NCBI GenBank assembly: GCA_964017045.1
Contig: OZ024794.1
Span: 29,049,815 to 29,113,814, forward strand
Direction: 5' to 3'
Length of the DNA stretch: 64,000 bases
From: Omphiscola glabra
Taxonomy: Eukaryota; Mollusca; Gastropoda; Lymnaeidae
Part shown: piece after piece, positions 36,352 to 47,630 of the stretch
Layout of the letters: every line of letters begins with the position of its first letter
How positions within the stretch are numbered: position 1 is the first letter of the stretch
Program-made: the position numbers and the translations under genes
The notes under the pieces: generated by a model
Told to the model about the DNA's origin: nothing
Seen by the model: only the letters and a program-made list of their open reading frames with translations
Database searches by the model: none

Positions 36352-37515
36352 ACTCAGAATGTTGAAGAGACAACAGCAGACAAGGCAACTCAAGAAGAAA
36401 CTCCTTTTTTTGATCAAGCTATAACAACAATACAAGGAGTATCTGTTATGTTACATGATTATTGTGGTAAAATAGATACTAAAACTATTTGTCAGCACAT
36501 ATCTAATGCTGAAACACAATCACACATAAATAAATCAGATGTGTCAATGCAAACTGATGTTTTAACATACAATGCAAGTATGCAAACAGAAGACTATGGC
36601 TTTTATGCACCTTTAAGGCCAGAACATTTATTAAAGGATCATAATTTACTTAGGTTATACACTGGTATCCCAAATGCTGCGGTTTTTAATGCAATTTTTG
36701 ATGAATGTAAGTCTCATCTCTGTAATCTTAAAGACAGGGAAAGGGTTATGAGACCAGTTGATGAGTTTTTATTAACACTTATTAGACTGAGAATGGGGTT
36801 GCCAATGTTTGACTTGGCATTTAGATTCAGCATTTCAAAAGCAACAGCTTCTAGAGCTTTTTCAAAGTGGGTTGATTTGCTTTACAGCAATTTGTCTTGT
36901 CTTATTTATTGGCCTACAAAAGAGCAGATAGCAAACACTATGCCACAGGATTTTAAAAATTATTTCTCCAATACCAGAATAATAATTGACTGCACTGAAT
37001 TGGAAGCTCAAAGTCCAGAATCTTTGCAGCATAAATCTTTAATGTATAGTAATTACAAGTCTCACATGACATGGAAGGCACTAGTTGGGGTTACCCCTAA
37101 TGGAGTTGTTTCTTTTGTATCAGATCTCTGGGCCGGTTCTATAAGTGACAAAAAAATTGTTGCAATGTCTGGCCTTATAGATATATTAGAAGAAGGTGAC
37201 GCAGTAATTGGGGATAAGGGATTCTTAATTTCAGACTTGACAACACCAAAACAAATTAATTTAATTACTCCACCTAGGAAGCAAAAAAAAATACAAATGT
37301 CAACAGAAGAAGTTATGCTGACGCGTAGAATTGCCAATTGCAGAATTCATGTTGAGAGACACATGGAACGTGTCAAAAACTTTAAAATTCTTAAAAATCT
37401 TTTGGGGACTATGAAAGAACAATCCTCAAAAATTTGGAAGATATGTAACATTTTAACAATTCTTCAAAAACCACTTCATTGTCATAATTCAAACACTTTA
37501 CATGAAGAATTTTAA
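36352..37515 (+). CDS. PIF/Harbinger-type DDE transposase (DDE_Tnp_4), probably 3' exon
   Basis: The 355-codon frame from ATG 36448 is intact. The same frame continues 32 codons upstream to an acceptor (TTCACAG at 36345-36351), so this is probably the large last exon of a spliced gene. Numbering from the ATG, residues 101-145 form a helix-turn-helix (FDLAFRFSISKATASRAFSK). The catalytic triad is D181 (IIIDCTELEAQSP), D256 (VIGDKGFL) and E303 (RIHVERHMERVKNF), as in DDE_Tnp_4 transposases of the PIF/Harbinger/ISL2EU group that cut and paste DNA. Upstream exons (often a THAP domain) and terminal repeats were not found. With no stop or frameshift it is either a young insertion or a retained host gene. 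A small candidate exon with acceptor TCTTCAG follows at 37615-37704, ending QIKYFQMPIG and stop. Confidence 0.85.
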   Translation, partial: TQNVEETTADKATQEETPFFDQAITTIQGVSVMLHDYCGKIDTKTICQHISNAETQSHINKSDVSMQTDVLTYNASMQTEDYGFYAPLRPEHLLKDHNLLRLYTGIPNAAVFNAIFDECKSHLCNLKDRERVMRPVDEFLLTLIRLRMGLPMFDLAFRFSISKATASRAFSKWVDLLYSNLSCLIYWPTKEQIANTMPQDFKNYFSNTRIIIDCTELEAQSPESLQHKSLMYSNYKSHMTWKALVGVTPNGVVSFVSDLWAGSISDKKIVAMSGLIDILEEGDAVIGDKGFLISDLTTPKQINLITPPRKQKKIQMSTEEVMLTRRIANCRIHVERHMERVKNFKILKNLLGTMKEQSSKIWKICNILTILQKPLHCHNSNTLHEEF

Positions 37516-37773
37516 TAATAGTAATCTGAACATTGAAACATAAGTTTTATATTGTTAAGTTTGTATATTAGGCATTTGTATATTTGGCCTAATTTAATAA
37601 TCTTTACTCTTCAGATATTAAGCCCACCATTTGCTAGTGATCCAAATAAAGGGAATCTTGCTAGTGCTAGACAAATCAAGTATTTTCAAATGCCTATAGG
37701 ATAATAAAAAAATACCAAGCAATATAAATGCATACATTTAACTATGAAACAAACAACAGAAGTAATACCGGTA

Positions 37774-37920
37774 TTCCCCGTAACACCAGATAATATCCTC
37801 TGGTGTGGGAACAATCATTTCTGGTAGATGTGCCAACATCTTGTTTACAAATACGGTTTTACCACTACCTGTTGGACCGGCGATAAGAGCGGTAAAGGGA
37901 TGTTTCCACATAGGATCCAT
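37774..37920 (-). pseudogene. N-terminal fragment of a P-loop ATPase, virus-like or Polinton-like
   Basis: From ATG 37920 the minus strand encodes about 45 residues: HPFTALIAGPTGSGKTVFVN (Walker A GPTGSGKT) and IVPTPEDIIWCYGE, then unrelated sequence and a stop. The Walker A context and the WCYGE motif recall packaging-type ATPases of Polinton/Maverick and related viral elements seen in invertebrate genomes; this identity is uncertain. No Walker B or later part is present here, so it is truncated. Its ATG is 64 bp from that of the divergent + strand frame at 37985. Confidence 0.45.
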
Positions 37921-37984
37921 TATTAGTAGTGTTGTCTTGGTTTTGTATTAATCTATTTTATCTATTTTTTCCCCTCTCTTAGTC

Positions 37985-38553
37985 ATGTCTTCCAACCAAA
38001 TTGTTAAAAAGCTTTGGAGGGGGATCCGCCAGCGAATGAGGTTTTGCACGGGCTGCGAATTTGAGCAGGCCAACCAGTTGGGGCACTCGTGTCTCATGGC
38101 AGAAGACTTTGATGAGCTGGTGGCGGACCAGCTGCGGGGGGGGGGGGGGGGGCCATGGCGAGCCTGCCTGCAGAAGAGCTCATCTCCATCACCTACAGAC
38201 ATGTACGCAGGCGGGTTCGTCTATACAATCATAGGAGAACCCACCCGAGTCCGCCACCAGCCCCTGTCCCAGAACAGGCGGATGCTTATGATGATGCTGA
38301 TGATGGTGCTGACGCTTCCACCATTCCACCTACTACTCCGCCAGCACCCACCCCACCACCACCACCACCACCACAACAAACACCGCCACCCGGGTCGGCT
38401 GCACTGGTAATTGTGGTGCCAGACACCCCACCCCAGATGCTCCAGGCACCTTCCCTGGCGTGGTGGGAGGTGTCTCCAGACACTTACACCAACACCGTAG
38501 TTGATAATTTTAATTATCATCTTCTTGACGATATTGATTACCAATTTGAATGA
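37985..38553 (+). pseudogene. Unrecognised Cys/His and proline-rich ORF, frame broken at a poly-G run
   Basis: From ATG 37985 a frame reads IVKKLWRGIRQRMRFCTGCE and onward through C-x2-C-x12-H-x-C (GHSCLM), then meets about 16 G at 38137-38152. The continuing coding signal lies in another frame (PAEELISITYRHVRRRVRLY, a proline-rich stretch, then acidic DDIDYQFE and stop at 38553), with AATAAA 17 nt later. So one protein appears split by slippage in the G run, or by sequencing error there. With the divergent ATPase fragment 64 bp away it forms a compact virus-like unit. Function unknown. Confidence 0.45.
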
Positions 38554-38639
38554 CCATATTGGTCTCGGAATAAATATTATATAAATGATACGCCACGTCT
38601 CTGTTGTCTTTTTGTTCTATATAATATTTGTTGTCTATT

Positions 38640-38830
38640 ATTGTTGTCACTTTTGAGAACCACTCTTAATTATTTACAATAATTGTGAGAACCACTGTTA
38701 ATTATTTATTAATATAAAAACCCATCGTACATCAAGGGAAATTATTACATCATTACAAAATATCGTACAACAACGGGAATTATTACATCATTAAAAAATA
38801 TCGTACAACAATACTAAAAAAATAATAAAG
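38640..38830. repeat. Short direct repeats after the Cys/His ORF
   Basis: Two copies of GAGAACCACT(C/G)TTAATTATTTA and two to three copies of a unit holding ATATCGTACAACAA and GGAATTATTACATCATTA. They may be the edge of the mobile element upstream; no inverted partner was found. Confidence 0.5.
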
Positions 38831-38919
38831 TGAATCATATTTAAAAAGAAATCAATATATTTTAGTTGGATTTCTTAACTTCATCGTGAATGCTTTCTAA
38901 CAAATAAACAATTATACAA

Positions 38920-41900
38920 TTATAATTTGGATGACAAAAATTTGGATAGATCCGATGACGTAAGTTTACTGTAAGTTTTTTTCTCATGGTTTAGAAAGTA
39001 CAAATCATCCTTGACTAAATTAAGATCAAAGCCCTCATTTACTAGCTCCACTTTACGCTGTTTGAATGTGCCAGTTAGGCTTGCTTCTTTTAAGTGACGT
39101 AGGAATAATGGCCTTGCATACGTTGGAAGTTCTTCACATACGTGTTCATATAATTTGTTCAGTTCATTATCTCCTACGGTGGCTCCAACATTTATTGTGA
39201 TGGCAGCCATGCCTGCTCTACCATCATGACCTATGAAATAAATATAACATCGGAACTATTTTTTACCAGCTTGACAAAAACATGGGATGAGAACACAGCA
39301 AAAAATGGGCTCAACTTGTTTTTATAAATGTAGTTCTTGTAAGTAGTTTTTAAGATTTAACGTTATTAGTGAGTATTCATTTTGTATCATAAAAGCTAGG
39401 ACACAATGGTCAATGCACATACGCAAAATTACTTAAGTTCACACTTCTGACAGAAGGGCTTGCTGCTTTGGGAGTGACAGACGGCAGTCAAAAGATAAGG
39501 GAGCTAGCCCCTATATGCACAGCTTAACAGCCATTGTGAAGACCTACAGACAGACTGATATCAAAATTGAAATCTGTCTAGCGTATGCCACCTCCCATGT
39601 TGTGTCTGAAAGACTACAACTATATCCTCAGTTTCAAATTAACTGTGGAGATTAAATGCAAAAGGGCAGGAAATGAATCCCAGATTCTTGACCACAGATC
39701 TCATGTTTGTTTCTTAACACAAGGTCATATTTCCATTTTGATGGAGGACTGTTTCATTATTATATCAAATATTTACATAACCATGAAGACGTGTGAATAA
39801 TTATATGCAGTTTAAAAAAACCAAACATTTTTTTTTTACATCTGCTCTACATTTGGACATTTAAATGAGTGTTCAATTTGCATGGATTTGTACAAATAAC
39901 ATGCTCGAAATTTTCATCAGAGAATGACAAGGTTGTATTAAGTGTGGGATATAAAAATAGCACTAAAAAAATTAAGCAAATTTACCTGGAATTGTGATCC
40001 CATACACATTAGCATCTTCAATAAACTTCAAGGAAGTCATCACATTTCCCACCTCAATTGTAGACACATTCTCACCTTTCCATCTGCAGAGACAATCAAA
40101 GGTATAAATAAGTAGGACATGAAATCTTTTCATGAGACCTTGACAGATCTAGCACAGTCAAAAAACAGCATCACTCTACACAAGTGACACATGTTTTATT
40201 TCATATAAGGAAAATAAACATGCCCTAGTAATTAACTTTCAAGAGAGATTTACTCTATTTTGTATTTGCTTTTGGGAACTACTTTACGAGATGAAAGGAA
40301 ATTTAATTATACAAACCTACCTGAATGTATCCCCAATTCTGTCATTGAAATATAAGAAGTAGTTTTTATCTAAGATGAGGACATCTCCGTAATTGAACCA
40401 AAGATCTCCTTTCGTAAAGGCATCCCTCACTAGCTTCTTCTCATTTGCTTCACTTGTGCTTCGGTAAACAGTAAGTGAACCATTTGTAATAAGAGCATCT
40501 GGAACTTTTGCTATGATAAGACCTGGCTCACCTGAAATTTGTATAAAGTATTTTTTAAACTTACAAAATTATTATGTATTTATTATGTGGATTTCAAATA
40601 AAATTTTGGAATTCACTTTTTTTTAAGACTAACTTTTACCAGTCTAAGATTATATTTTTTTAATCAATTTTTATTACAGGGGTACCACCATATATTCAGA
40701 ATTTGTATGATCTCATGAACTGACAAATATTTATGAACCTACCAATGCCAACTTGAATGCACAAACCATTCTTGTCACGTATGGGTTCTGCAGTTGTATA
40801 GTCAAACTTGACAAGTGCTATTGGATTAGACTCAATTCTTCTCTGTAACATAATAGATCTAATTATTTTATATCTCTTTATTTGATTTAAATTTGAAATA
40901 TTTATTAGAAATACATTTTGTACTCTTTACACATAAAAAAAAGAACCATTGAAAGAATAATCAAATAAAAGTATATTTTCTCAAAGTTCATAAAAAATTA
41001 TAAATCCAGCTAACCATGAATAGGTTCCCAAATGATCTTGTTGCTAAATTAACCAATTACACTCAGACATTATTCAAAGATAACCCTTAAAAATAACTTT
41101 ACCAATAAAGGAGAAAGCCTTCCTACAGCCCCTGGTTCATTTGACAAATTGAAAATCGTCCTGACTCCTTCTGTGGCACCAAATAATTCCACAATGACCG
41201 GGATCTTGAAACGTTTCTGCACTTTTTCAAAAATGTCTTTTCTCAGACCATTTCCAAAAGCAGCTCTAACTTTATGAGTACTTTCCAAACTATTCTGCAA
41301 CATTAAGAATAATGACAATGAAAGTTTAGCAAAAATGTGTTAACACAATTAAAAGCATTTAATATTTAAATTCAGATATCTGTTCCCCAAAAATTTAAGT
41401 CAAAAAGGAGTTCAACTTTAATTTGATTTGAATATTTTTAGTATGCTCTAAAAATCTTCATCATTAAAGTTTGAACCAGACGCTTAATACATCAGAAGAT
41501 ATTTTTTTACTTTTTTTTTTTCAAATAGTTGGCTATTTATAACTTTATACACTGGTCAAAAAATTTAAATGAATATTAAACTTGAGGAAAATAAAATAAT
41601 GTGTTTACCTTTTGTCTAAATGAAGTAACTCATGTATGATGTTATTTATGCACTTTGTCAATAAAATATTTTTACAACAAGATGCATTAAGAAAATGGAG
41701 CTCTATGAATAAAATGCCTGACCACTCCTCTTTTTGAATATTCACATTGGGGGGGAACTAATTTGGATGGTGACTTACAAGGCTATGAAAAATCAATGCT
41801 CTGAATTTGTTTGTTTTTTCTAAGTAAACTCACTGGTGGTTGAGTAAGTAGGTATCTGAAAAGTTCTCCAATATAGGATATCACTGTGACATTATGCAGG

Positions 41901-44010
41901 TGAATGTCAGACCAAAAGTGATGAGCAGAAAACTTCTTTCTTAAAACAACTGTAGCTCCTGTTTTTTTAAAAAAAAACGAACAATAAAAAAAATTAAGAG
42001 AAATTAATGTAATTGTACACAATTAGTAACAAAAATTGAATAATATATGCCAAAATTATGTCATACACAGCAATACATATGCTAACAATATACTTTTTTT
42101 TTTGGCATCTTAAATTAATTTGAGACCGAAGAGAGACCTGTAGTTAGAGCACCACATTGCCCTATGCCTCCACCTGAGCTGTGATATAAAGGCAGGACAA
42201 TGTATAAGACATCTGATTTGACTAATTCCACAACTTGGTAGAGACATCCAGCAGCAACACTTCTTAAATGGCTGATTATTGCTGGCTTTGGGTTACCTAA
42301 AACAGTACACATAGAAATGTAATCCTTATAATTACATCTATTTTTATATCAAAGTTTAATAAATTTAACATTGAACAATTGAGCTTACTTTTATTGCAGG
42401 TTCTAAAGTCTTATTGTAGTTGGGGTCATTCCTAGTGGCTATAGTATAGTTTGTTTTATTATTTTTTTATCCGATAATTTTGATAAAAAATGTTGTGCTT
42501 TATGTAGGCTATGGTGAATTTTTTCCACATATATGAAAAAAAATGGAATGATGCTGCTAATGAAAAAAAAAACAACTAAAAATATATTTAAGGACACATT
42601 CTGCTGACTATGAAAAACTTAAACAAGTTGACAGGAATACATTTTCTGGTCTCTATCCTTATGGTACTACTAGTACTATTTTTATAAACATGATTTATAT
42701 TAAGCATAATTATTAATGTTAACCTTTTATTTAAATTAGTAATACTAAATATTTTTTAAAATAATTGTCTTAAAGGTCATAATGTTTGTTATTATTCTCA
42801 CGCTCTATATTAAATTCAATAATCTTTAATTATAAACTTTACCTGTAGTTCCAGATGTGTATACATAGCAACAGATATCCTGCAGTGTTAGATTGCTCCT
42901 GATGGCAGGACAAACTGCAGTTGGCAGGGCTGTAGTCATCAGGGGATCAAATGAATGTAATCCATTAGGTGCTGGCTTTGCCCCCAATCCTTGAACATAC
43001 ACTTTCAAATCTCCAAGACTGTCTATAACATTGGTGACTGCTTCCAGGATTGCTTCCCCTACAAATCAAAGTTTTTAAAATATGCATTTTCATGAATATT
43101 TATTTGTTATAAGTCGATGAAAAAATCATTTTAAAACTGGGATGCATTGCATTGATGTAAATTTCAAAATTGATTTAAACAAAATTAATTTAGTCTTCAA
43201 TTTTAAAAAGGGTAACTTGCAAATAAATAAAATTTAAGATCTAAGAGTTGAGGGTTTGTTGGAAGGTGTTTGCAGAGATGGAACACAAATGGGAATTTAT
43301 CTTTTTCTCACCTGGTCCAACTATTAAATACTTTGGTTCTGCTGCCAGTATGCTATGAATCAGAGGATGCATTCTCAGATTGTAGTTTATAAATGGCACA
43401 GCAATGCCAAGTTTCAGAAGCCCTGTAAGGTATTTTTTTAATTAAAAAAATAGATTTTCATCATTTACAGACTTTACCTGCAGCATTTATTTAATTTACA
43501 ATTAATCTTAAATTTATTTACATTAATATTTTCAAAGATATTTTTTTACAATGACTGAGAAATTAGGAATAAGTATAATCTTGAGGTAAAAATGGAATTA
43601 ACAGAAAAGAGATTTAAAATTAAAAACACATTACTCATATGTTGTTTTTTTCACTAATGTTTTCAAAAGATGTTTATTTAGAGAGACTGGGAAAATAATT
43701 TTTTTTAAATTAGCGAAAAGCTTAAAGTATAAAAGAATAGAAAATCATTTCATCTAGTGTGTTGTAAGAAAGCCAATTGAAAGAGGAGTGATGAGGGTGC
43801 ACTACCAAAACCCCAGAGGAAAACGACTCAAAGGCAGACCTAGGCTTAGTGATGGATGTTGTGGAGAGATATCTACAGCACCTGGGAATCGCAGCATGGA
43901 AAAGAAAAGCATCAGTTAGGTCTGAGGGTAAGGATGTGGTGAGACAGGCCAAAGCCCTACATGGGATAGTTGTAAAATATTCAATGATTATACAAAATTT
44001 ATTTCTGAAA

Positions 44011-44042
<32 letters not shown>

Positions 44043-44409
44043 ACTTACCCAAAAAGGTCCAAATGAAACTTGGTTCATTCTGTATCATTATTGCCACACA
44101 ATCACGTGGTCCCAGGCCCAAACCCTTGGCAATGTTGGCCACTTTACAAGCCAGCTGGTCAACAAGCTCAAATGTGTAAACACTGTTCTCATAAATAATA
44201 AATGGCTTCTTTGGTGTGTCCTGGACATGCTTTTCAAACTTGTCAATCAAAAACGACTGCATCTCTTTTTCTTGATATTTCATCATCCTGCTCTCCACAT
44301 TCATCTGCCTTAAGTCATGTTGTATCCAAGGGAACAACGTTTTAACTGCCACAACTCCAGTTCCAGCAGTGCCTGCAGCCCCCAGTAATACTTTCTCATA
44401 AAACTTCAT
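38920..44409 (-). CDS. SLC27A-type fatty acid transporter / acyl-CoA synthetase, tandem copy 2
   Basis: Ten exons: 44409-44049, 43422-43312, 43058-42843, 42296-42138, 41958-41834, 41294-41103, 40842-40743, 40531-40321, 40083-39986, 39230-38920; 627 aa. An in-frame ATG at 44415 would add two residues; 44409 is chosen because copy 3 begins at the same MKFYEK. Motifs: [67 protein letters not shown] and [18 protein letters not shown]. The N-terminus ([11 protein letters not shown]) may be a weak membrane-associating segment. All ten splice donors are GT. A (TA)n tract at about 44011-44038 ends only about 10 bp from the exon 1 donor and could affect its use. A LINE fragment lies in intron 1. The C-terminal region is closest to copy 3 by eye. 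Confidence 0.94.
43770..43980 (+). mobile_element. LINE 3' fragment, family shared with 57.2 kb and 63.8 kb
   Basis: The + strand carries broken frames [13 protein letters not shown] and [20 protein letters not shown], then [16 protein letters not shown], the C-terminal end of a non-LTR reverse-transcriptase ORF. Related ends occur at 57236-57500 (minus) and 63788-63860 (plus). It lies in intron 1 of SLC27A copy 2, antisense to it. Confidence 0.75.
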
Positions 44410-45330
44410 GTTCAATGGCCTTCAGGATTAGTCACCAATTTCGCATTCAGTGAACAATGATTTATGAATGATTTGTATTTTTAAACTATTATTGTCTTTG
44501 ATAAACCTATCTGAAAAGCTGAAATTGTCAATCAAATTAATAAAAATATATATTTTTAAGAATTAATTATACGAACTGGCTATTGGTACCGGGGTACCAG
44601 AAGTGAGAGGTTGGGATTAAAAAACTATTTAAAATACTATTGTTGGGTTTGTAAGAAAAAATGAGGTATCAAATGAAGATAATTGAATGGAATATATTTT
44701 GTAAATTTAATTCTTCATTTTAACTAAAATAAACTACCATAAATGACATCTGAATAGCATTAGTCAAAATGGACCCAGACACGCAACGCCGATTCGCAAC
44801 CTCTCACTTCTTAAAAATGTAAGTTTAAAAAAAAAAAAAGTGATTTAACCTTCAAGTTCAAGTCAACATCTGCAATAGATGCTATTTCAAAAAGTATCTC
44901 ATCACAAGAAAAGTCAGTTTTGTTTAATATATCTGCTTATTCACACTGCACACAATGTTGTGGTTTTCATGCATGCCAGCAAGGTTGACTTTGGAATTAG
45001 AGCAAACCTGGTTGAATATGTGTGCATGATAAGTATTCTTATCCTTCACAAAAAAATTGTAGCCTATCTGAACCATGGTCTGAATTTTTTTTATCTGAAC
45101 TATGGACTGAATAACAATTTACTACTGTATGTATTACTTTGTTTATTGCTGTATAGTCAGTTATCTGTGCCTCTTTGAAATTGCTTTGTGAAGGGGGAAA
45201 TAATTAACATTAAGTAGTCTTGTAGGACTCGAGGATTTAAGGGGTTTGAGAATAATAAATTTTGCAAAATGATTTACTGTAAATATGTTTAAATAAATGA
45301 TCAGTGGATGTGCCAACACCGCTACTAAAG

Positions 45331-45508
45331 CAGGGGTTGACAACCTTTTTTGAGTGAAGTGCCCTTCTATAAATTATATGTGCTAAAAAAAATTAAGGGA
45401 GCTGTGGATTTTGTTTAATTGGAATTATAGTATAGATTAGTAAAAAAAATGTAACAATAAAATTTTTTTCATGTATTCATTCACAGAGCCGCATGTTGTT
45501 GACCCCTG
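45331..45508. mobile_element. hAT-like miniature element, near-exact 8-bp TSD
   Basis: 178 bp, starting CAGGGGTTGACAACC and ending GTTGTTGACCCCTG (inverted, two mismatches). Flanks TACTAAAG (45323-45330) and TACTAAGG (45509-45516) differ at one base. No coding capacity. Confidence 0.82.
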
Positions 45509-47368
45509 TACTAAGGTTAGGGTTGTCTGGCTTAATCCTCCTTAAGTTATTTTTGAGTAATGAATATGAATTTTGATCTTATGGCACATATTACTAGATG
45601 CACAGGTGCTGTTGTAACATTGAAAAAAAAAAAAAAAATTATATTTAATATAAGGCCTTGATAAATACCCCCATTGTGCATAAGATTACCATAGTAGTGC
45701 TTTTACATGGCATGTCTATGCATTAACTTTGACTAACCTACTTGAATTTTTTTTTGAAAACTAGGATTTAATATCCCAAATTGCTCTCCTGCTGTTTAGA
45801 CTTGTACACTTTAAGTGGTCATTAACATCATGATCAATAATACTGCATTTTTAAAAAAATTCCATTCAAGGAGTCAGGGAGTTGCTTCATTTTAGGTGCT
45901 TAGACTAATGCATTACATTATTAAGGAATGGTTGCAGACTGCATGCATCAAGCCAAGCAGATTGCTGATGATATATTCAACCAACTTAACATCCTCCCTT
46001 GTTGTGAAACTCTGAACAAAATAAATCACACCATTTTGTTTAAAAAAAATAAAGCAACTGTTAACTGTTAGCAATCTGGTAAGAACAGATTTATTTTGTC
46101 TTTTGAAGTTTCTGGTCTAGTTACATAGAATTTCTCTCTATAATTTATAGTATAAATATTTCATCATTGTTTGCATTTGGTACCGGGTGTCTCAAAGTTC
46201 TTTAGGGATGATTAAATTTTTATCTCAGAGAAAATTATTTTGTCCAGGATCTAAAAGAAAATGCATATCTCAAGCTAGGAACTGAATCCACATCATACTA
46301 TGATTTTACCGCCCCTTATTATCTCTTTAAAGGATCTAGGTTGAAATGTCAGTTTACATACTTTAAAAATTTATTCAACTTAATATACACTTTACAATTA
46401 ATGTTCATCAACTTCATACACAGTCACACGAAAATACTGAAAAGGTCTCTGAGATCCCAAAGTGAGGGGAAAGTGCTTTTTATTTCTTGTAAAAAAACAA
46501 AATAAATTATTGATGATTTCAAACAAAGGCATATAAGATTGATTAAAAAATCTGCCAGAAAAAAGGAATAAGCCAACAAGGCCAAGTACCAGTTATTGTT
46601 CCCATTTTACAAACAGAAAAATGTTAGTGGTGTTGACCGTAAGTCATATATTCAATTGAAACTGTCAACAGATGGAAAAAAAAAACATGAAATAAAAGGG
46701 TAGTTGGATCTTACAGAGTATTTTATCTTAAAAGAGCAAAAGTTAAACTTACAATTAAAATGGGAATTTATTTTTTTTATTGCCAAATTCCATACATCAA
46801 TATTAATATAGCCAAATAAAGTATAAACCGTTTTGCAGCACAACAAAATTTATATTAATTTCATTTCATCGAGTCATAGATGAGCATTTAATTTTAAAAA
46901 GGTAGTGAATTTTAGTGTCGTATATTGGTTTAACAGAAAAAATTTCGAGTTATAAGATTTTAACTGAAAGTATCTTGCTTAAGATTTTTATATGTACACA
47001 ATAAATGGAGCTATCTCATGTTATATGTTAATGTTAGTTTTATATGAAAGTTAGCCACATATTGATTTTCCAAAGTGTCTTTTTGCTACTTAACAATGAA
47101 TTTAATCTGAATTAATGTGTTATAATGTGGCTGTACATACTTTCATTCATTCAGTACACACCTTAAAATAAAAAATTAAAAAGTAACCCATGCTGTTAAT
47201 TTAAACTTTTTAAGGCATGCTTTAGAGCAATGGTTTTCAGTGTGTCCTATGTGTTGCAGATGGTTCTATGTGTTGCAGCTGGTCCTATGTGTTGCATAAA
47301 GTTTCAGATGTGTTGCAATTTTTTCATTTCAAAAAAATTATTTTTTTAAAATAAAAAGTGCTCTTTTA

Positions 47369-47436
47369 TCTACAAGGTGATTCAGGGCTTAAAAATCAAA
47401 TCACATATAATTTTTGAGGGCACTAGTTTTCTTTTG

Positions 47437-47493
<57 letters not shown>

Positions 47494-47630
47494 GAAAAAA
47501 AAAAAAACTAGTGCCCTCAAAAAAATTATATGTGATTTGATTTTTTTTAAGCCCTGAATCTACAAGGTGATTCAGGGCTTAAAAATCAAATCACATATAA
47601 TTTTTGAGGGCACTAGTTTTCTTTTGAAAA
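47369..47630. repeat. 72-bp unit in direct-inverted-direct order around a long poly-A
   Basis: A unit from TCTACAAGGTGATTCAGGGC to CTAGTTTTCTTTTGAAAA is at 47369-47440. Then about 70 nt of almost pure A follow. Then comes most of the unit in inverse at about 47508-47559, and at once the unit again in direct order at 47559-47630. The direct copies appear identical. The arms can form a perfect hairpin. A recent template switch or an assembly artefact would both produce this. Confidence 0.9.

Noticed and set aside
38221..38544. Minus-strand Trp- and Gly-rich frames
   Set aside because: They are the complement of the proline-rich CCACCACC tract of the + ORF.
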